Source: Mesorhizobium sp. dw_380 (GTDB taxonomy: Bacteria > Pseudomonadota > Alphaproteobacteria > Rhizobiales > Rhizobiaceae). From it: a stretch of 64,000 nucleotides of DNA. Each line of letters opens with the position of its first letter. Position 1 is the stretch's first letter. The stretch spans positions 62,001 through 126,000 of the forward strand of contig NZ_JAFFIW010000008.1 in NCBI RefSeq assembly GCF_018588885.1. The letters are read 5' to 3'. The translations under genes and the position numbers were made by a program. The notes under the pieces were generated by a model. It made no database searches. It saw only the letters and a list, made by a program, of their open reading frames with translations, and was not told the origin of the DNA. Of the stretch, positions 21,176-29,978 are shown one piece after another.

Positions 21176-21442
21176 TCAGGCCGACAGCACCTTGAGGCGC
21201 TGAGCCAGGCGCGACACCTTGCGGGAAGCGGTGTTCTTGTGAATGACGCCCTTGGTCGCGGCGCGCATCAATTCCGGCTCGGCGGCCTTGAAGGCGGCTT
21301 GCGCGGCAGCCTTGTCGCCGGAGGCGAGTGCCTCCTCGACCTGGCGAACATAGGTGCGGACGCGCGAGCGGCGGTTCTTGTTGATCGCCGCGCGGCGGGC
21401 GATCTTGCGCGTAGCCTTTTTGGCCGAGGATGTGTTGGCCAT
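21176..21442 (-). CDS. rpsT: 30S ribosomal protein S20
   Basis: The 88-residue basic protein begins [20 protein letters not shown] and ends [12 protein letters not shown], as S20 does; it binds the 16S rRNA 5' domain. The ATG at 21442 gives the normal family length. It is upstream of dnaA on the same strand, with its own terminator between. Confidence 0.96.
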   Translation of the reverse strand: MANTSSAKKATRKIARRAAINKNRRSRVRTYVRQVEEALASGDKAAAQAAFKAAEPELMRAATKGVIHKNTASRKVSRLAQRLKVLSA

Positions 21443-21623
21443 GATGCCTCTCTTCTGATCTGGTCGGCGCACGCGGCATGCCGCAGGGCGCAAAAAACAA
21501 ACGGGCAGCCACGGGGCCGCCTCGGTTGGTGCGGCTTATAGTTCAGCTTTTCGGGCGCGTCAACGCTGCCTGGCGTTCTTTTTGGCCGACGCCATAGGGT
21601 TTCGATCGCGGGCCGGCGACGCT

Positions 21624-22397
21624 CTACCGATTGGTGAAATTCGGCTTCCGCTTCTCGGCGAAGGCGGCCATGCCTTCCTTCTGGTCGTCAAGCGCGAAAA
21701 GGGAGTGGAACAGGCGGCGTTCGAACCGCAATCCCTCGGCCAGTGTCGTCTCATAGGAACGGTTGACGGCTTCCTTGGCCATCATCACCGACGGCAGCGA
21801 GAAATCCGCGATCTTGGCTGCCGCCCTGACCGCCTCCTCGATAAGCTCGCTGGCAGGCACGACCCGCGACACCAGGCCTGAGCGCTCCGCTTCCGCTGCA
21901 TCCATCATCCGCCCGGTCAGGCACATGTCCATCGCCTTCGATTTGCCGACGAAGCGGGTCAGGCGTTGCGACCCGCCCATGCCGGGAATGACGCCGAGCG
22001 TAATTTCGGGCTGGCCGAATTTGGCCGTGTCGGCGGCGATGATGAAGTCGCACATCATCGCCAATTCGCAGCCGCCGCCCAGGGCATAGCCAGCTACGGC
22101 CGCGATGATCGGCTTGCGGGCCCGCGTGAACTCCTCCCAACCAGCGAAGAAGTCCTGGCTGTAGGCGTCCACATATGAGATCGCCTGCATCTCCTTGATG
22201 TCGGCGCCGGCGGCGAAGGCCTTGTCCGAACCGGTAACAACCATGGCACCAATGCCGGGGTCGGCACCAAAACTGTTCACGGCTGCGACGAGTTCAGCAA
22301 GAATCTCAGAATTCAGCGCATTGAGCGCCTTTGGCCGGTTCAGCGTGATCAGTCCGACCTTGCCGCGCGTCTCGATGATGATCGTTTCATAGGCCAT
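21624..22397 (-). CDS. Enoyl-CoA hydratase (crotonase family)
   Basis: The 257-residue protein has the crotonase fold: the oxyanion-hole segments [11 protein letters not shown] (about 62-72) and [19 protein letters not shown] (about 100-118), and the catalytic Glu region [18 protein letters not shown], where both Glu of mitochondrial-type hydratases are expected. It most likely hydrates trans-2-enoyl-CoA in beta-oxidation. It stands alone between rpsT and mutM; a dispersed repeat follows its start. Confidence 0.9.
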   Translation of the reverse strand: MAYETIIIETRGKVGLITLNRPKALNALNSEILAELVAAVNSFGADPGIGAMVVTGSDKAFAAGADIKEMQAISYVDAYSQDFFAGWEEFTRARKPIIAAVAGYALGGGCELAMMCDFIIAADTAKFGQPEITLGVIPGMGGSQRLTRFVGKSKAMDMCLTGRMMDAAEAERSGLVSRVVPASELIEEAVRAAAKIADFSLPSVMMAKEAVNRSYETTLAEGLRFERRLFHSLFALDDQKEGMAAFAEKRKPNFTNR

Positions 22398-22424
22398 GGC
22401 TGCTTCTCCTCGCTTGACCTCGGT

Positions 22425-22512
22425 CTATCTCTTTGTTTTGGCGCAATTCCCAAGGGAAAACGCTACGCGCTTTTCCCGGGAAAACCGTTCGCACTTTTCC
22501 TTGAATTGCTCT
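22425..22512. repeat. Dispersed palindromic repeat, copy 3
   Basis: This 88-bp element has the fullest form: it starts CTATCTCTTTGTTTTGGCGC, has TTTTCCCGGGAAAA in the centre and ends GAATTGCTCT. The internal arms (CCCAAGGGAAAACGC and CGCACTTTTCC) can form stacked hairpins. It lies between mutM and the enoyl-CoA hydratase gene. Confidence 0.75.
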
Positions 22513-22515
22513 AAC

Positions 22516-23406
22516 TCAGCTCTGACATGTCCGGCAATAGAAGGTCGAGCGTCCGCTCTGCACGATGCGTTCGATGTGACCGCCGCAGCCAGGCTTCGAG
22601 CAAGGCTTCCCCTCGCGGTCGTAGACGGCGAAGGAATGCTGGAAATAGCCAAGCGATCCGTCGGTTTGCATGTAGTCGCGTAGCGACGAGCCGCCGGCGG
22701 CTATAGCATCTGATATAACCGAGCGGATCGCCTCGGCCAGGCTTTCGCTCTGTAGCCTGGCCTTCTTGCCTAGGTTGGCGATGGTGCCAGCCTCGCGCAA
22801 GGGCGACAGGCCGGCGCGCCAAAGCGCCTCCGAGACATAGATATTGCCTAGTCCCGCGATCAGCCTCTGGTCGAGGAGTGCTGCCTTCAGCGGCGATCTG
22901 CGGCCTTTCAGCAGCGAGGCGAGCAGCACGCCATCCAGCGCGTTGCCCGTAGGCTCGACGCCCAGCCCGGCCAGCATCGGATGCGTCTCCGGCGATCCTT
23001 CCGCAAACAGCATAAAGCCGAAGCGGCGCGGGTCGTTGAAGATCACGCGGGACCGGGCCCCGGCCGCCGAGACGACGTGGAACACGACATGGTCGTGCGC
23101 CGTGCTTTTAGAACGTTCGTGGTGAAAAACACCTGGTGTCTCGCTATCGTCGTCGGTCTCGATGCGAAAGGAGCCCGACATGCCCAGATGGCAGATCAGC
23201 ACCGGACCGTCCTGCGAATGCATGGTCAGATATTTGGCCCTGCGGCCGAGCGCCGTGATCGTCCTGCCGGTCAGCCGTTCTGAAAACCGTTCGGGAAAGG
23301 GAAACCGGAGATCTGGCCGTCGCGCCTCGACCTTGGCCAGACGTGCACCTTCCAGCACCGGCTGCAGGCCACGCCGGACCGTTTCGACTTCGGGCAATTC
23401 AGGCAT
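22516..23406 (-). CDS. mutM: Formamidopyrimidine-DNA glycosylase
   Basis: The 296-residue protein removes 8-oxoguanine and formamidopyrimidines and cleaves the abasic site. The N-terminus is [14 protein letters not shown], where Pro is the catalytic nucleophile and Glu the second residue of the active site. The C-terminal zinc finger is complete (CSKPGCGG and FYCRTCQS). The start at 23406 exposes Pro after Met removal; an ATG 9 bp upstream is excluded by that. The start overlaps the end of deoB by 8 bp, so the two are probably coupled. Confidence 0.97.
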   Translation of the reverse strand: MPELPEVETVRRGLQPVLEGARLAKVEARRPDLRFPFPERFSERLTGRTITALGRRAKYLTMHSQDGPVLICHLGMSGSFRIETDDDSETPGVFHHERSKSTAHDHVVFHVVSAAGARSRVIFNDPRRFGFMLFAEGSPETHPMLAGLGVEPTGNALDGVLLASLLKGRRSPLKAALLDQRLIAGLGNIYVSEALWRAGLSPLREAGTIANLGKKARLQSESLAEAIRSVISDAIAAGGSSLRDYMQTDGSLGYFQHSFAVYDREGKPCSKPGCGGHIERIVQSGRSTFYCRTCQS

Positions 23407-24640
23407 GGCCGGCAATCATAGCATGGAAAGAAGTGCCGTGGCGGCCGGGCGCCAGCCCGAGATGTTCGGCGACGGTCTCGCCGATATCGGCGAACGTTGT
23501 TCTCAGTCCGATGTCGCCACCTTTGAAACCGGGCCCCACGCCGATCACCGGAATGCGTTCACGCGTATGATCGGTCCCTCGCCAGGTCGGATCATTGCCG
23601 TGGTCGGCAGTCAGGATGAGAAGGTCGCCCTGCCGCAGCCTGGCGAACGCTTCCGGCAGCCGCCGGTCAAAGGCCTCAAGCGCGGCGGCATAGCCGGCGA
23701 CATCGCGGCGATGGCCGAATTCGGTGTCGAAATCGACGAAATTGGCGAAAACGAGATCGCCGTCGCCGGCATCGTCCATCGCACCGAGCGCCTTGTCGAA
23801 CATGGCCATGTTGCCGGCGGCCTTGCGCACTTCCGAAATCCCGCGATGAGCGAAGATGTCGCCGATCTTGCCGACGGCGATGACGCGGCTTCCCCGCGCC
23901 GTCAGCCGGTCGAGCAAGGTGGGCTCCGGCGGCGGCACGGCGTAGTCACGGCGGTTATATGTCCGTTCGAAGGTGGCGGCGGTCTCACCGACGAACGGCC
24001 GCGCGATCACGCGCCCGATCCGCAGCGGATCGACCAGCCGGCGTACCACCTGACAGAATTCATAAAGCCGCTCCAGCCCGAAATGGACCTCATGCGCGGC
24101 GACCTGCAGGACCGAGTCGACGGAGGTGTAGCAGATCGGCTTGCCGGTGCGGATGTGTTCCTCGCCGAACCGTTCGATGATCTCGGTGCCCGGCGCATGG
24201 CAGTTGCCGAGAATGCCGGGCACCTCGCCCTCGCGGATCATCGCCGCGGTCAGGTCCGCCGGGAAGGCGGGAACCGTATCCGGGAAATACCCCCAGTCGA
24301 AGCGCACCGGCAGAGCCGCGATCTCCCAGTGACCGGAGGGGGTGTCCTTGCCGCTCGAAACTTCCTGCGCCGCGCCATGGAAGGCATTGGCGAGCAGATC
24401 CGTCCCGAAATGGGCAAAGCCCAATCCTGTTGCCGTTTCGGCTGCCCTGCCGAGCCCGAGCGATGCCATGTGGGGGACAAACAGCGGCCCTTGCCGAAGC
24501 CGCTCGCGATCCGCGCGCCCTTCGGCGCAGGCTTCGGCGATGTGCGCGAGCGTGTTGGCGCCGGCGTCGCCGTAGCGTTCGGCGTCGGCCGCGCCGCCGA
24601 TGCCGAAAGAATCCAGGACAAAGAGGAAAGCACGCGCCAT
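23399..24640 (-). CDS. deoB: Phosphopentomutase DeoB
   Basis: The 413-residue alkaline-phosphatase-superfamily enzyme interconverts ribose 1- and 5-phosphate (and the deoxy forms) in nucleoside salvage. The N-terminus [20 protein letters not shown] holds the first metal Asp, [13 protein letters not shown] the phosphoacceptor Thr, and [19 protein letters not shown] the second metal cluster. The frame runs upstream into the tandem repeat block, but the ATG at 24640 gives the family N-terminus. It precedes mutM, with which it overlaps. Confidence 0.95.
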   Translation of the reverse strand: MARAFLFVLDSFGIGGAADAERYGDAGANTLAHIAEACAEGRADRERLRQGPLFVPHMASLGLGRAAETATGLGFAHFGTDLLANAFHGAAQEVSSGKDTPSGHWEIAALPVRFDWGYFPDTVPAFPADLTAAMIREGEVPGILGNCHAPGTEIIERFGEEHIRTGKPICYTSVDSVLQVAAHEVHFGLERLYEFCQVVRRLVDPLRIGRVIARPFVGETAATFERTYNRRDYAVPPPEPTLLDRLTARGSRVIAVGKIGDIFAHRGISEVRKAAGNMAMFDKALGAMDDAGDGDLVFANFVDFDTEFGHRRDVAGYAAALEAFDRRLPEAFARLRQGDLLILTADHGNDPTWRGTDHTRERIPVIGVGPGFKGGDIGLRTTFADIGETVAEHLGLAPGRHGTSFHAMIAGHA

Positions 24641-24740
24641 CGGGTCATTGTTGCCAGTATGAACCACCAGACATAGGGTTCCAGGGCGGCATTGGCAATT
24701 CGGAAACCAAACGGCAACGGCTTGGCGCGATAGTCGGACC

Positions 24741-24896
24741 ATGTCGCCCAAAAGTGCGCAGCGGTTTTGGGACAACGACATGGACAAACCAAGAGTGCAT
24801 GTCGCCCAAAAGTGCGCAGCGGTTTTGGGACAACGACATGGACAAACCAAGAGTGCATGCCGCCCAAAAGTGCGCAGCGGTTTTGGGACGGCGACA
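24741..24896. repeat. 58-bp palindrome-bearing tandem repeat, 2.7 copies
   Basis: Copies start at 24741, 24799 and 24857. The first two units appear identical; the third stops after about 40 bp and has slight changes. Each unit carries TGTCGCCCAAAA and TTTTGGGAC...CGACA, an interrupted inverted repeat, so each could fold into a hairpin. The unit resembles a scattered Mesorhizobium palindromic element as I remember it, here amplified in tandem. Confidence 0.85.
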
Positions 24897-24905
24897 GGCA
24901 CAATC

Positions 24906-24935
24906 CTAGGTATAACTAGGTATAACTAGGTATAA
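24906..24935. repeat. Three perfect 10-bp direct repeats (CTAGGTATAA)
   Basis: CTAGGTATAA occurs at 24906, 24916 and 24926 without change. The 10-bp period puts each copy on the same face of the helix. The block ends 61 bp before the PhnD-like start, in the promoter zone, so a cooperative operator is possible. Confidence 0.85.
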
Positions 24936-24996
24936 GAAGTGTCGCTGCGCACCGGGCATCGGACATGGGTCGAAGGAAACGCTGGATCGTTTTGTC

Positions 24997-25920
24997 ATGA
25001 ACGCTGCGCTCAAGGCATGTGCCGCCCTCTTGGTCGTCAACGGTACGCTCTGGTGCGGTCCGGCGCGGCCCGACTGGCGCGATGATATAGGCACGTTTCG
25101 CATAGGTATCGTCGCCGAGCCTGGTGCCGGCAACACCGTTCCGGGGCTGGCGCTGTTGACGCAAGCCTTTACCGATGCGCTTGGCATGAAGGTGGAGTTC
25201 GTCGTTGCGCGCGACTATGCGGCACTGATCGAAGCGCAGGCCGACGCCCGCATCGAGTACGCCATCTATTCGGCGACAGCCTACGCCACGGCGCTACGGC
25301 GTTGCGGATGCGTGGAGCCGCTTGTGGCACCGGTCGATTCCGACGGTGCGGCCGGCATCCGCTCCGTGCTGCTGACCAGGGACGGCAGGCTGCCCGACCT
25401 GGCGGCGATGGAGACGCACCGGATCGCCATGCCGCCGCCGGATAGCGCCGGGGGCTCGCTTTTGCCGCTGGCAGGGCTGGCCGCCGGGCACGTCAAGATC
25501 GCCGAAGATGCCTCCTTTCTGATCCATGCAGACTCGGCGTCCGCGGCGGAAAAAATGCTCGTCGACGGCCAGGCTGACGCCTTGTTCGGCTGGGTGAAGG
25601 CAGCGGCCGACGGTCAGCCGCAACTGCCTGGCGGCACGCAGGCAAGGCTCGAGGCTGCCGGCCTTTCCGCGCCGGCTCTCCAGGTCGTGTGGACGTCGGG
25701 TTTGCTGAGATACGGTCCCCATGCCGTGCGCAGCGATCTCGACCCTGAAGCCAGGCGTCGGTTGACCGTGTTCCTCACCAACCTCAAATCAACGACGCCG
25801 GATATCTACGATCTCCTGGAATCGAAGCATGCCGGTGGTTTTGTCGCAGTGGCCCCCAGGGACTACGCGACGGCGGAAGCCATCGTTCGCATGGTGGCCA
25901 CCGATGGTGGGCAGAAATAG
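24997..25920 (+). CDS. PhnD-like periplasmic phosphate/phosphonate-binding protein
   Basis: The 307-residue product has a short signal-like N-terminus (ACAALLVVNGTLW) and a PhnD-family type II periplasmic-binding fold: FRIGIVAEPGAGNTV at the start, YAIYSATAYATALRR in the middle, and the hinge-like DGQADALFGWVKAAAD. Such proteins deliver phosphonate or related ligands to an ABC transporter, but no permease or ATPase is nearby. It converges with the TadG-like gene (7 bp apart) and sits at the edge of the pilus locus. The ligand is unknown. Confidence 0.75.
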   Translation: MNAALKACAALLVVNGTLWCGPARPDWRDDIGTFRIGIVAEPGAGNTVPGLALLTQAFTDALGMKVEFVVARDYAALIEAQADARIEYAIYSATAYATALRRCGCVEPLVAPVDSDGAAGIRSVLLTRDGRLPDLAAMETHRIAMPPPDSAGGSLLPLAGLAAGHVKIAEDASFLIHADSASAAEKMLVDGQADALFGWVKAAADGQPQLPGGTQARLEAAGLSAPALQVVWTSGLLRYGPHAVRSDLDPEARRRLTVFLTNLKSTTPDIYDLLESKHAGGFVAVAPRDYATAEAIVRMVATDGGQK

Positions 25921-25927
25921 AACCTCT

Positions 25928-26551
25928 TTAGCAATCGCTGCAGGGGATCGTCAGGCTTCTGCGGGGACGCAGATAGTAGGTCTCGCCCATCGAGATCGTG
26001 CTGGCAAAGGCCGAGGGCATACCAAGTTTTTGCTGGCTGTCCGCCGACCAGGTGATCATCGGTTGGTAGGCGAGATTGCTCTCGGTGCGAATGAGGAAGG
26101 TGCCGGCGACTTTGAGGGTTGCCGGAACCGTGGTGGTCGCCGGCAGCGTGGTGCCGATACTGTAGACGCCGTTGACCACTTTGCGCGACCACACCACCTG
26201 CACCTTGGGTGGCGTGTCGGTGGTGACCTGTATTGCCGTGATGGTGATATTCGGCGTCGAGCGGTTGTAGGGCTGAATGGTGGAGGTGCCGATCTTCATG
26301 ATGGCGTCGAGATCCGCCTTGACGATGGTCGGCTGCTGCGTGACCAGGTCGGCGACCATGCTGCCGATACGGCTGACCTTCTTGCTGGTCTCGATGGCCT
26401 GCGAAGCTTCCATGGTCACAAAATACATGACCAGCAGAATCGGCACGATGAGCGCGAACTCGACCGCCGCGACGCCTCGGCGGTTGGACCAGAACCCGGC
26501 TGCCTTGCTCCAAATCCCCGCAATTCCAGGATGTGCCCCCGCACGCATCAT
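25928..26551 (-). CDS. TadE/TadG-like pilus assembly protein
   Basis: The 207-residue protein has the TadE-like N-terminus NRRGVAAVEFALIVPILLVM, a processed pseudopilin-type hydrophobic helix, and a periplasmic C-terminal part. I chose the Met at 26551 because AAAGG lies 8 bases upstream; Met codons at 26557 and 26548 are alternatives. The C-terminus ends with a Cys pair (PCSDC). It follows the TadE gene on the same strand and probably forms minor pilin with it. Confidence 0.8.
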   Translation of the reverse strand: MMRAGAHPGIAGIWSKAAGFWSNRRGVAAVEFALIVPILLVMYFVTMEASQAIETSKKVSRIGSMVADLVTQQPTIVKADLDAIMKIGTSTIQPYNRSTPNITITAIQVTTDTPPKVQVVWSRKVVNGVYSIGTTLPATTTVPATLKVAGTFLIRTESNLAYQPMITWSADSQQKLGMPSAFASTISMGETYYLRPRRSLTIPCSDC

Positions 26552-26583
26552 AGTCATCGCCTTTGTTGTTGGTGATTTCGAAC

Positions 26584-27174
26584 TCAATTGTCGAACGGTT
26601 CGTTCTGCCAGGTCACCGACGCAAAATGCAGCGTCCTGCCACCATTCAGATTGGCCATCGACCTGGCCATCAGATCGGTCATGACGGGCCATTTGTAGAA
26701 GACCCGCAGCATATTCCTGGTTTCCGTAGGACCCGGTGAGTTTGCGAAAGTCTGTGAACTTGTGCCCTGCATCAGCACGACGTCGCCGTTCTGGATCTTG
26801 AAACCGGCCAAGGCCGCGTCGGCGAAAGTCTGATATTGGCGAAGATCCACGAGCAGCTGATTGGGACAATCCGTCGAGACGATGATCTGCAGTTTTCCGC
26901 AGATCAGGGTCGTCAGTTTGCTCCCGGCGACATCGGCCGGCCTCAACTGCCCCGTGCGCAACTGACGCGCGACGTCGTCGGTGATGTTGGCCATCACTTC
27001 CTGGCCGGCAAACGAGATGCAGCTTTCAAGGATGGCGAAGACGAGGAGGGCGAACGGCAATGCGAGCAGCGCGAACTCCAGGGCCGTGCTGCCACGCCGG
27101 TCGCGAACGAAGCGCCTGAAAAACCTGGCGCGCTCCACCTTTTGCTGACCTGTCGAACCGAATTCGTCGCTCAT
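26584..27174 (-). CDS. tadE: TadE-like pseudopilin
   Basis: The 196-residue protein has the TadE motif RRGSTALEFALLALPFALLVF (about residues 25-45), the site cut by the Tad prepilin peptidase in this family, then a periplasmic domain with Cys near ICGKLQIIVSTDCPN. I used the Met at 27174; the frame extends to 27228 with a poorer N-terminus. It forms a minus-strand pair with the downstream TadG-like gene. Confidence 0.82.
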   Translation of the reverse strand: MSDEFGSTGQQKVERARFFRRFVRDRRGSTALEFALLALPFALLVFAILESCISFAGQEVMANITDDVARQLRTGQLRPADVAGSKLTTLICGKLQIIVSTDCPNQLLVDLRQYQTFADAALAGFKIQNGDVVLMQGTSSQTFANSPGPTETRNMLRVFYKWPVMTDLMARSMANLNGGRTLHFASVTWQNEPFDN

Positions 27175-27313
27175 GCCTTGTTCCTGCCATCCCGGGACGG
27201 TCCTGGCAGGTGCATTAGCGCAAACCAATTGAGGTCCGGTTTGAATGATCGTTAAAGTCGGCGCCGACGTCTTAACCGGCCGATAACCTGGACGGCTACC
27301 GAGCCGGCGCAGC

Positions 27314-27736
27314 CTATTTGCTGACGCTCATCTCGGCTTCGGAGGATTTCTCCGCCTCGCTCTTGTAGGAGCTCTCGCAATAGGGCGTGCAAGACATGGT
27401 CTGGACCTCGGCGCGCCGGTAAATGCGAACCGACGAGGCCGCCTGCCGCACGACGGTGACCTGCGCGTCGACGATCGGGCTGCCTTCCTGGTCGAGAACG
27501 ACGAGATTGGTGACACCGAAACCCTTGCCGGTGAGTACGACGGTCGAGGCGTCCTGGACGGAGGCATCGGCGATTGCCGGGTTGCCGACGACGATGGTGT
27601 CGGCGGGGCGCGACAGCTTCACGATCTTGGCCTGGTTCATGGTGACTTCGATATCGGCGCCGGCCTTGGCTGGCGCGATCAAGTCCGTGGCGGCAAGAAG
27701 CACGGCAATCAGGATTGAAGATCTCTGCAGGGCCAT
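27314..27736 (-). CDS. Stand-alone CpaC-N-terminal-domain protein (pilus/secretin N-domain)
   Basis: The 140-residue protein has a signal-like start (MALQRSSILIAVLLAATDLI) and one domain that resembles the N-terminal domain of CpaC 2.6 kb away: VGNPAIADA and LTGKGFGVTNLVVLD align with VANPTVADA and LFGKAVGETNIFVFG. It lacks the secretin pore domain. The C-terminal 25 residues hold Cys-rich SCTPYCESSYKSEAE, then a Glu/Ser-rich tail. It may be a periplasmic partner of the pilus secretin. It is divergent from flp. Confidence 0.75.
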   Translation of the reverse strand: MALQRSSILIAVLLAATDLIAPAKAGADIEVTMNQAKIVKLSRPADTIVVGNPAIADASVQDASTVVLTGKGFGVTNLVVLDQEGSPIVDAQVTVVRQAASSVRIYRRAEVQTMSCTPYCESSYKSEAEKSSEAEMSVSK

Positions 27737-28091
27737 CGAGGCGCTCCACCCAAGCAACTGTTCAACGGAACATGAACGAGATTGGTGAACCAACAGTTAA
27801 GTCGGCCTGCTGGCGCTGGATGCAGCCACCCGCATGGCTGCCCGCGCGGCCAGATCCACGCTGGGTGCAAGCCTCCTTAAGTCCTTGCCTTTTGCGGCGT
27901 TGGCTTGGGAAACGGTACTTTAGCCGGCGCTTAGCATGGAGTTAACCACGCACTGTGTTCGAACCGGGAAAGGAATCGGTAAGGCTGTTTATTAAGCCGA
28001 TCGAAAGAGCTTCTCCCTAGATTGGCAGCATCCGATCAACCATCACAGAAGTTGACGGAAGTGCTGTAACACGTGGAGTAGGAGCTCTCGA
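27737..28091. other. Divergent intergenic region upstream of flp
   Basis: This 355-bp gap lies between the stand-alone secretin-N gene and the pilin gene and must carry both promoters. No credible gene is present. I saw no clear TTAA-N7-TTAA site; the only sure element is the pilin ribosome-binding region GTGGAGTAGGAGCTCTCG just before 28092. Confidence 0.55.
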
Positions 28092-28268
28092 ATGTCTAAT
28101 CTTTTCGCACGTTTCGTGAAGGACGAATCCGGCGCGACCGCTATCGAATATGGTCTGATCGCCGCTCTCATCGCGCTCGCCATCATCACCGGCGCCGGCG
28201 CCCTCGGCAATGCCCTCAATGCCAAGTTCACTGCCATCGGATCAACCTTGAACTCCAGCGGCAGCTGA
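28092..28268 (+). CDS. flp: Flp/Fap type IVb pilin
   Basis: The 58-residue product is the major pilin: MSNLFARFVKDESGATAIEY is a typical Flp leader with the GATAIEYGLIAALIAL motif, in which the prepilin peptidase cuts before the hydrophobic helix, and a short hydrophilic Ser/Asn-rich tail. The gene is short and was read directly from the sequence. It has a strong terminator right after, so abundant pilin message can be made apart from the assembly genes. Confidence 0.95.
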   Translation: MSNLFARFVKDESGATAIEYGLIAALIALAIITGAGALGNALNAKFTAIGSTLNSSGS

Positions 28269-28302
28269 TCTGCTTATTGCTGGGTATTCAGATTGCGTTC
28301 TG

Positions 28303-28332
28303 AAAAAGGGCTGCCGCGCGGCAGCCCTTTTT
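28303..28332 (+). terminator. Rho-independent terminator of flp
   Basis: A perfect 13-bp stem (AAAAAGGGCTGCC with GGCAGCCCTTTTT, loop GCGC) with a T tract lies 34 bp after the pilin stop. Confidence 0.92.
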
Positions 28333-28432
28333 CAATATCATAGCGAATGTAGGCGTCTTGCGGGTCTCATCAAACGCTGATCGAACAAGCCTAGATTGAG
28401 CACTGTGGAATTCGCACAATAGGCACAACCCG

Positions 28433-28951
28433 ATGCTTGAAGCCCTGATCTTCGTCGTCTTTCCGTTCTGTATGCTGTTTGCCGCGATCTCCGATATGCT
28501 GTCGATGACGATCGCCAATCGCGTGTCGGTGCTGCTTGTCGTCGTCTTCGCGCTGGTTGCGCCGCTGACGGGCATGGAATGGGCAGCCTATGGTTGGCAT
28601 TTTGCCGCCGGCGCCTTGGTCCTGGCCGTGACATTCGGCCTGTTCGCAATGGGTGGCATGGGTGGAGGCGATGCCAAGCTGCTGGCCGCCACGGCGGTGT
28701 GGATGGGCTTAAACATCAACCTCGTCGAATACCTTGTTGTCTCGACAATCATCGGTGGCCTGCTGACGCTCGCCATCCTGCTTTACCGGAAATCGCCGCT
28801 GGCGGTTGTTACCGGCCGCAACGCATTCCTGCGTCATTTCGCGGAAGAGGCCAACGGGGTTCCCTACGGGATCGCGCTCGGCCTTGGCGGGTTGTTGACC
28901 TATCCGGATTCGCCTTTGATGGTGTGGGCGCTGGCCAGGCTGGCAAGCTGA
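28433..28951 (+). CDS. cpaA: Type IV prepilin peptidase CpaA/TadV
   Basis: The 172-residue multi-pass membrane protease cleaves the Flp leader and TadE-type pseudopilins. It has the two aspartates of the family: one after the first helix (AAISDMLSM) and one in GGGDAKLLAATAVW. Several hydrophobic segments fill the rest. It is first in the run of assembly genes. Confidence 0.92.
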   Translation: MLEALIFVVFPFCMLFAAISDMLSMTIANRVSVLLVVVFALVAPLTGMEWAAYGWHFAAGALVLAVTFGLFAMGGMGGGDAKLLAATAVWMGLNINLVEYLVVSTIIGGLLTLAILLYRKSPLAVVTGRNAFLRHFAEEANGVPYGIALGLGGLLTYPDSPLMVWALARLAS

Positions 28952-29165
28952 GCACAATTGAATTTCTTTTCCTGATTGGGATCGTTGGACTGGGCCTTGA
29001 AGAGGGGCAAGCCGTTGCCGTTGCTGGGTTGCGGCGTGATCCAGCTAATTTATGTAAACGTTAAATTAATCACGATCGTAAGCATTGCATTAACCTTGTT
29101 TTGACGATTGCCGCTGCAAAGTCCGGCTTGGCTACGTGGTTTGCCAAGGGCGAGGGTTCGGACAG

Positions 29166-29978
29166 ATGCCAGCATCCCGACTGATTATTCTGAGCGTGGC
29201 GGTGGCCGCGGCGGGTGGCGCTGGCTATGTCGCGAAAAACATGGTCGCCCCGCCGCCCCAGGTCGTCGTCGATGCCGGCCCCCAGGCACCCGCCGTACCC
29301 TTGCAGGAGGTGCTTGTGCTCTCCGGCGACGTCGCGATGGGCAACGCGCTCGCGAACAACATCACGTGGCAATCTTGGCCGGCCGACGGCGTCAACGCGA
29401 ATTTCATCACCAAGGCCACCGCTCCCGACGCCCTCGAGAAATTGAAGGCGTCGATTGCCCGTGTAGCGATGTATGCGGGTGAGCCCGTGCGGCGTTCCAA
29501 GCTGATCGGCGAAGGGCAAAGCTTCATGTCGTCCATCCTGCCTTCCGGGATGCGGGCGGTCGCCACAACCATATCGGCCGACACTTCCGCCGGCGGCTTC
29601 ATCCTTCCCAACGATTTTGTCGACGTCATCATGACCCGCAGGGCGGATGCCAACAGCGGCAGCACCGGTTTCAACACCGAAACCATTCTCAAGAACATCC
29701 GCGTCCTGGCAATCGATCAGACGATCCAGGAGGACGAGGAGGGCAAAAAGACCAGGGTGGGCCAGACCGCCACGCTGGAACTCACGCCCAAGCAGGCGGA
29801 GATCATCACCGTTGCCCAGCAGATGGCAGATCGCCTGACGCTGGCGCTGCGGGCGATCACGGACACCCAGGAAAAGAATGTAGGCGAGGCCGACTATCTC
29901 GTTTCCGGCAACGGCCGCAAGGGAACGGTGAGACTGATCAAGTCGGGCGAAGTTTCCGAAGTAGGGGCAAGGAAATGA
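29166..29978 (+). CDS. cpaB: Pilus assembly protein CpaB (RcpC)
   Basis: The 270-residue periplasmic protein has one N-terminal membrane helix (MPASRLIILSVAVAAAGG), an SAF-like domain and the conserved RAVATTISADTSAGGFILPN, and LVSGNGRKGTVRLIKSGE near the end. CpaB supports the secretin. The start at 29166 is preceded by a purine-rich GGACAG; the end overlaps cpaC by ATGA. Confidence 0.92.
   Translation: MPASRLIILSVAVAAAGGAGYVAKNMVAPPPQVVVDAGPQAPAVPLQEVLVLSGDVAMGNALANNITWQSWPADGVNANFITKATAPDALEKLKASIARVAMYAGEPVRRSKLIGEGQSFMSSILPSGMRAVATTISADTSAGGFILPNDFVDVIMTRRADANSGSTGFNTETILKNIRVLAIDQTIQEDEEGKKTRVGQTATLELTPKQAEIITVAQQMADRLTLALRAITDTQEKNVGEADYLVSGNGRKGTVRLIKSGEVSEVGARK

Larger units (their letters stand above)
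24641..24996. other. deoB-PhnD divergent intergenic region
   Basis: This 356-bp region separates divergent deoB and the PhnD-like gene. It has no credible gene. It holds two tandem-repeat arrays, described separately, and must hold both promoters. Confidence 0.7.

Noticed and set aside
24741..24896. The tandem repeats as a CRISPR array
   Set aside because: Repeats are directly contiguous 58-bp units with no unique spacers, and no cas genes are in the window.
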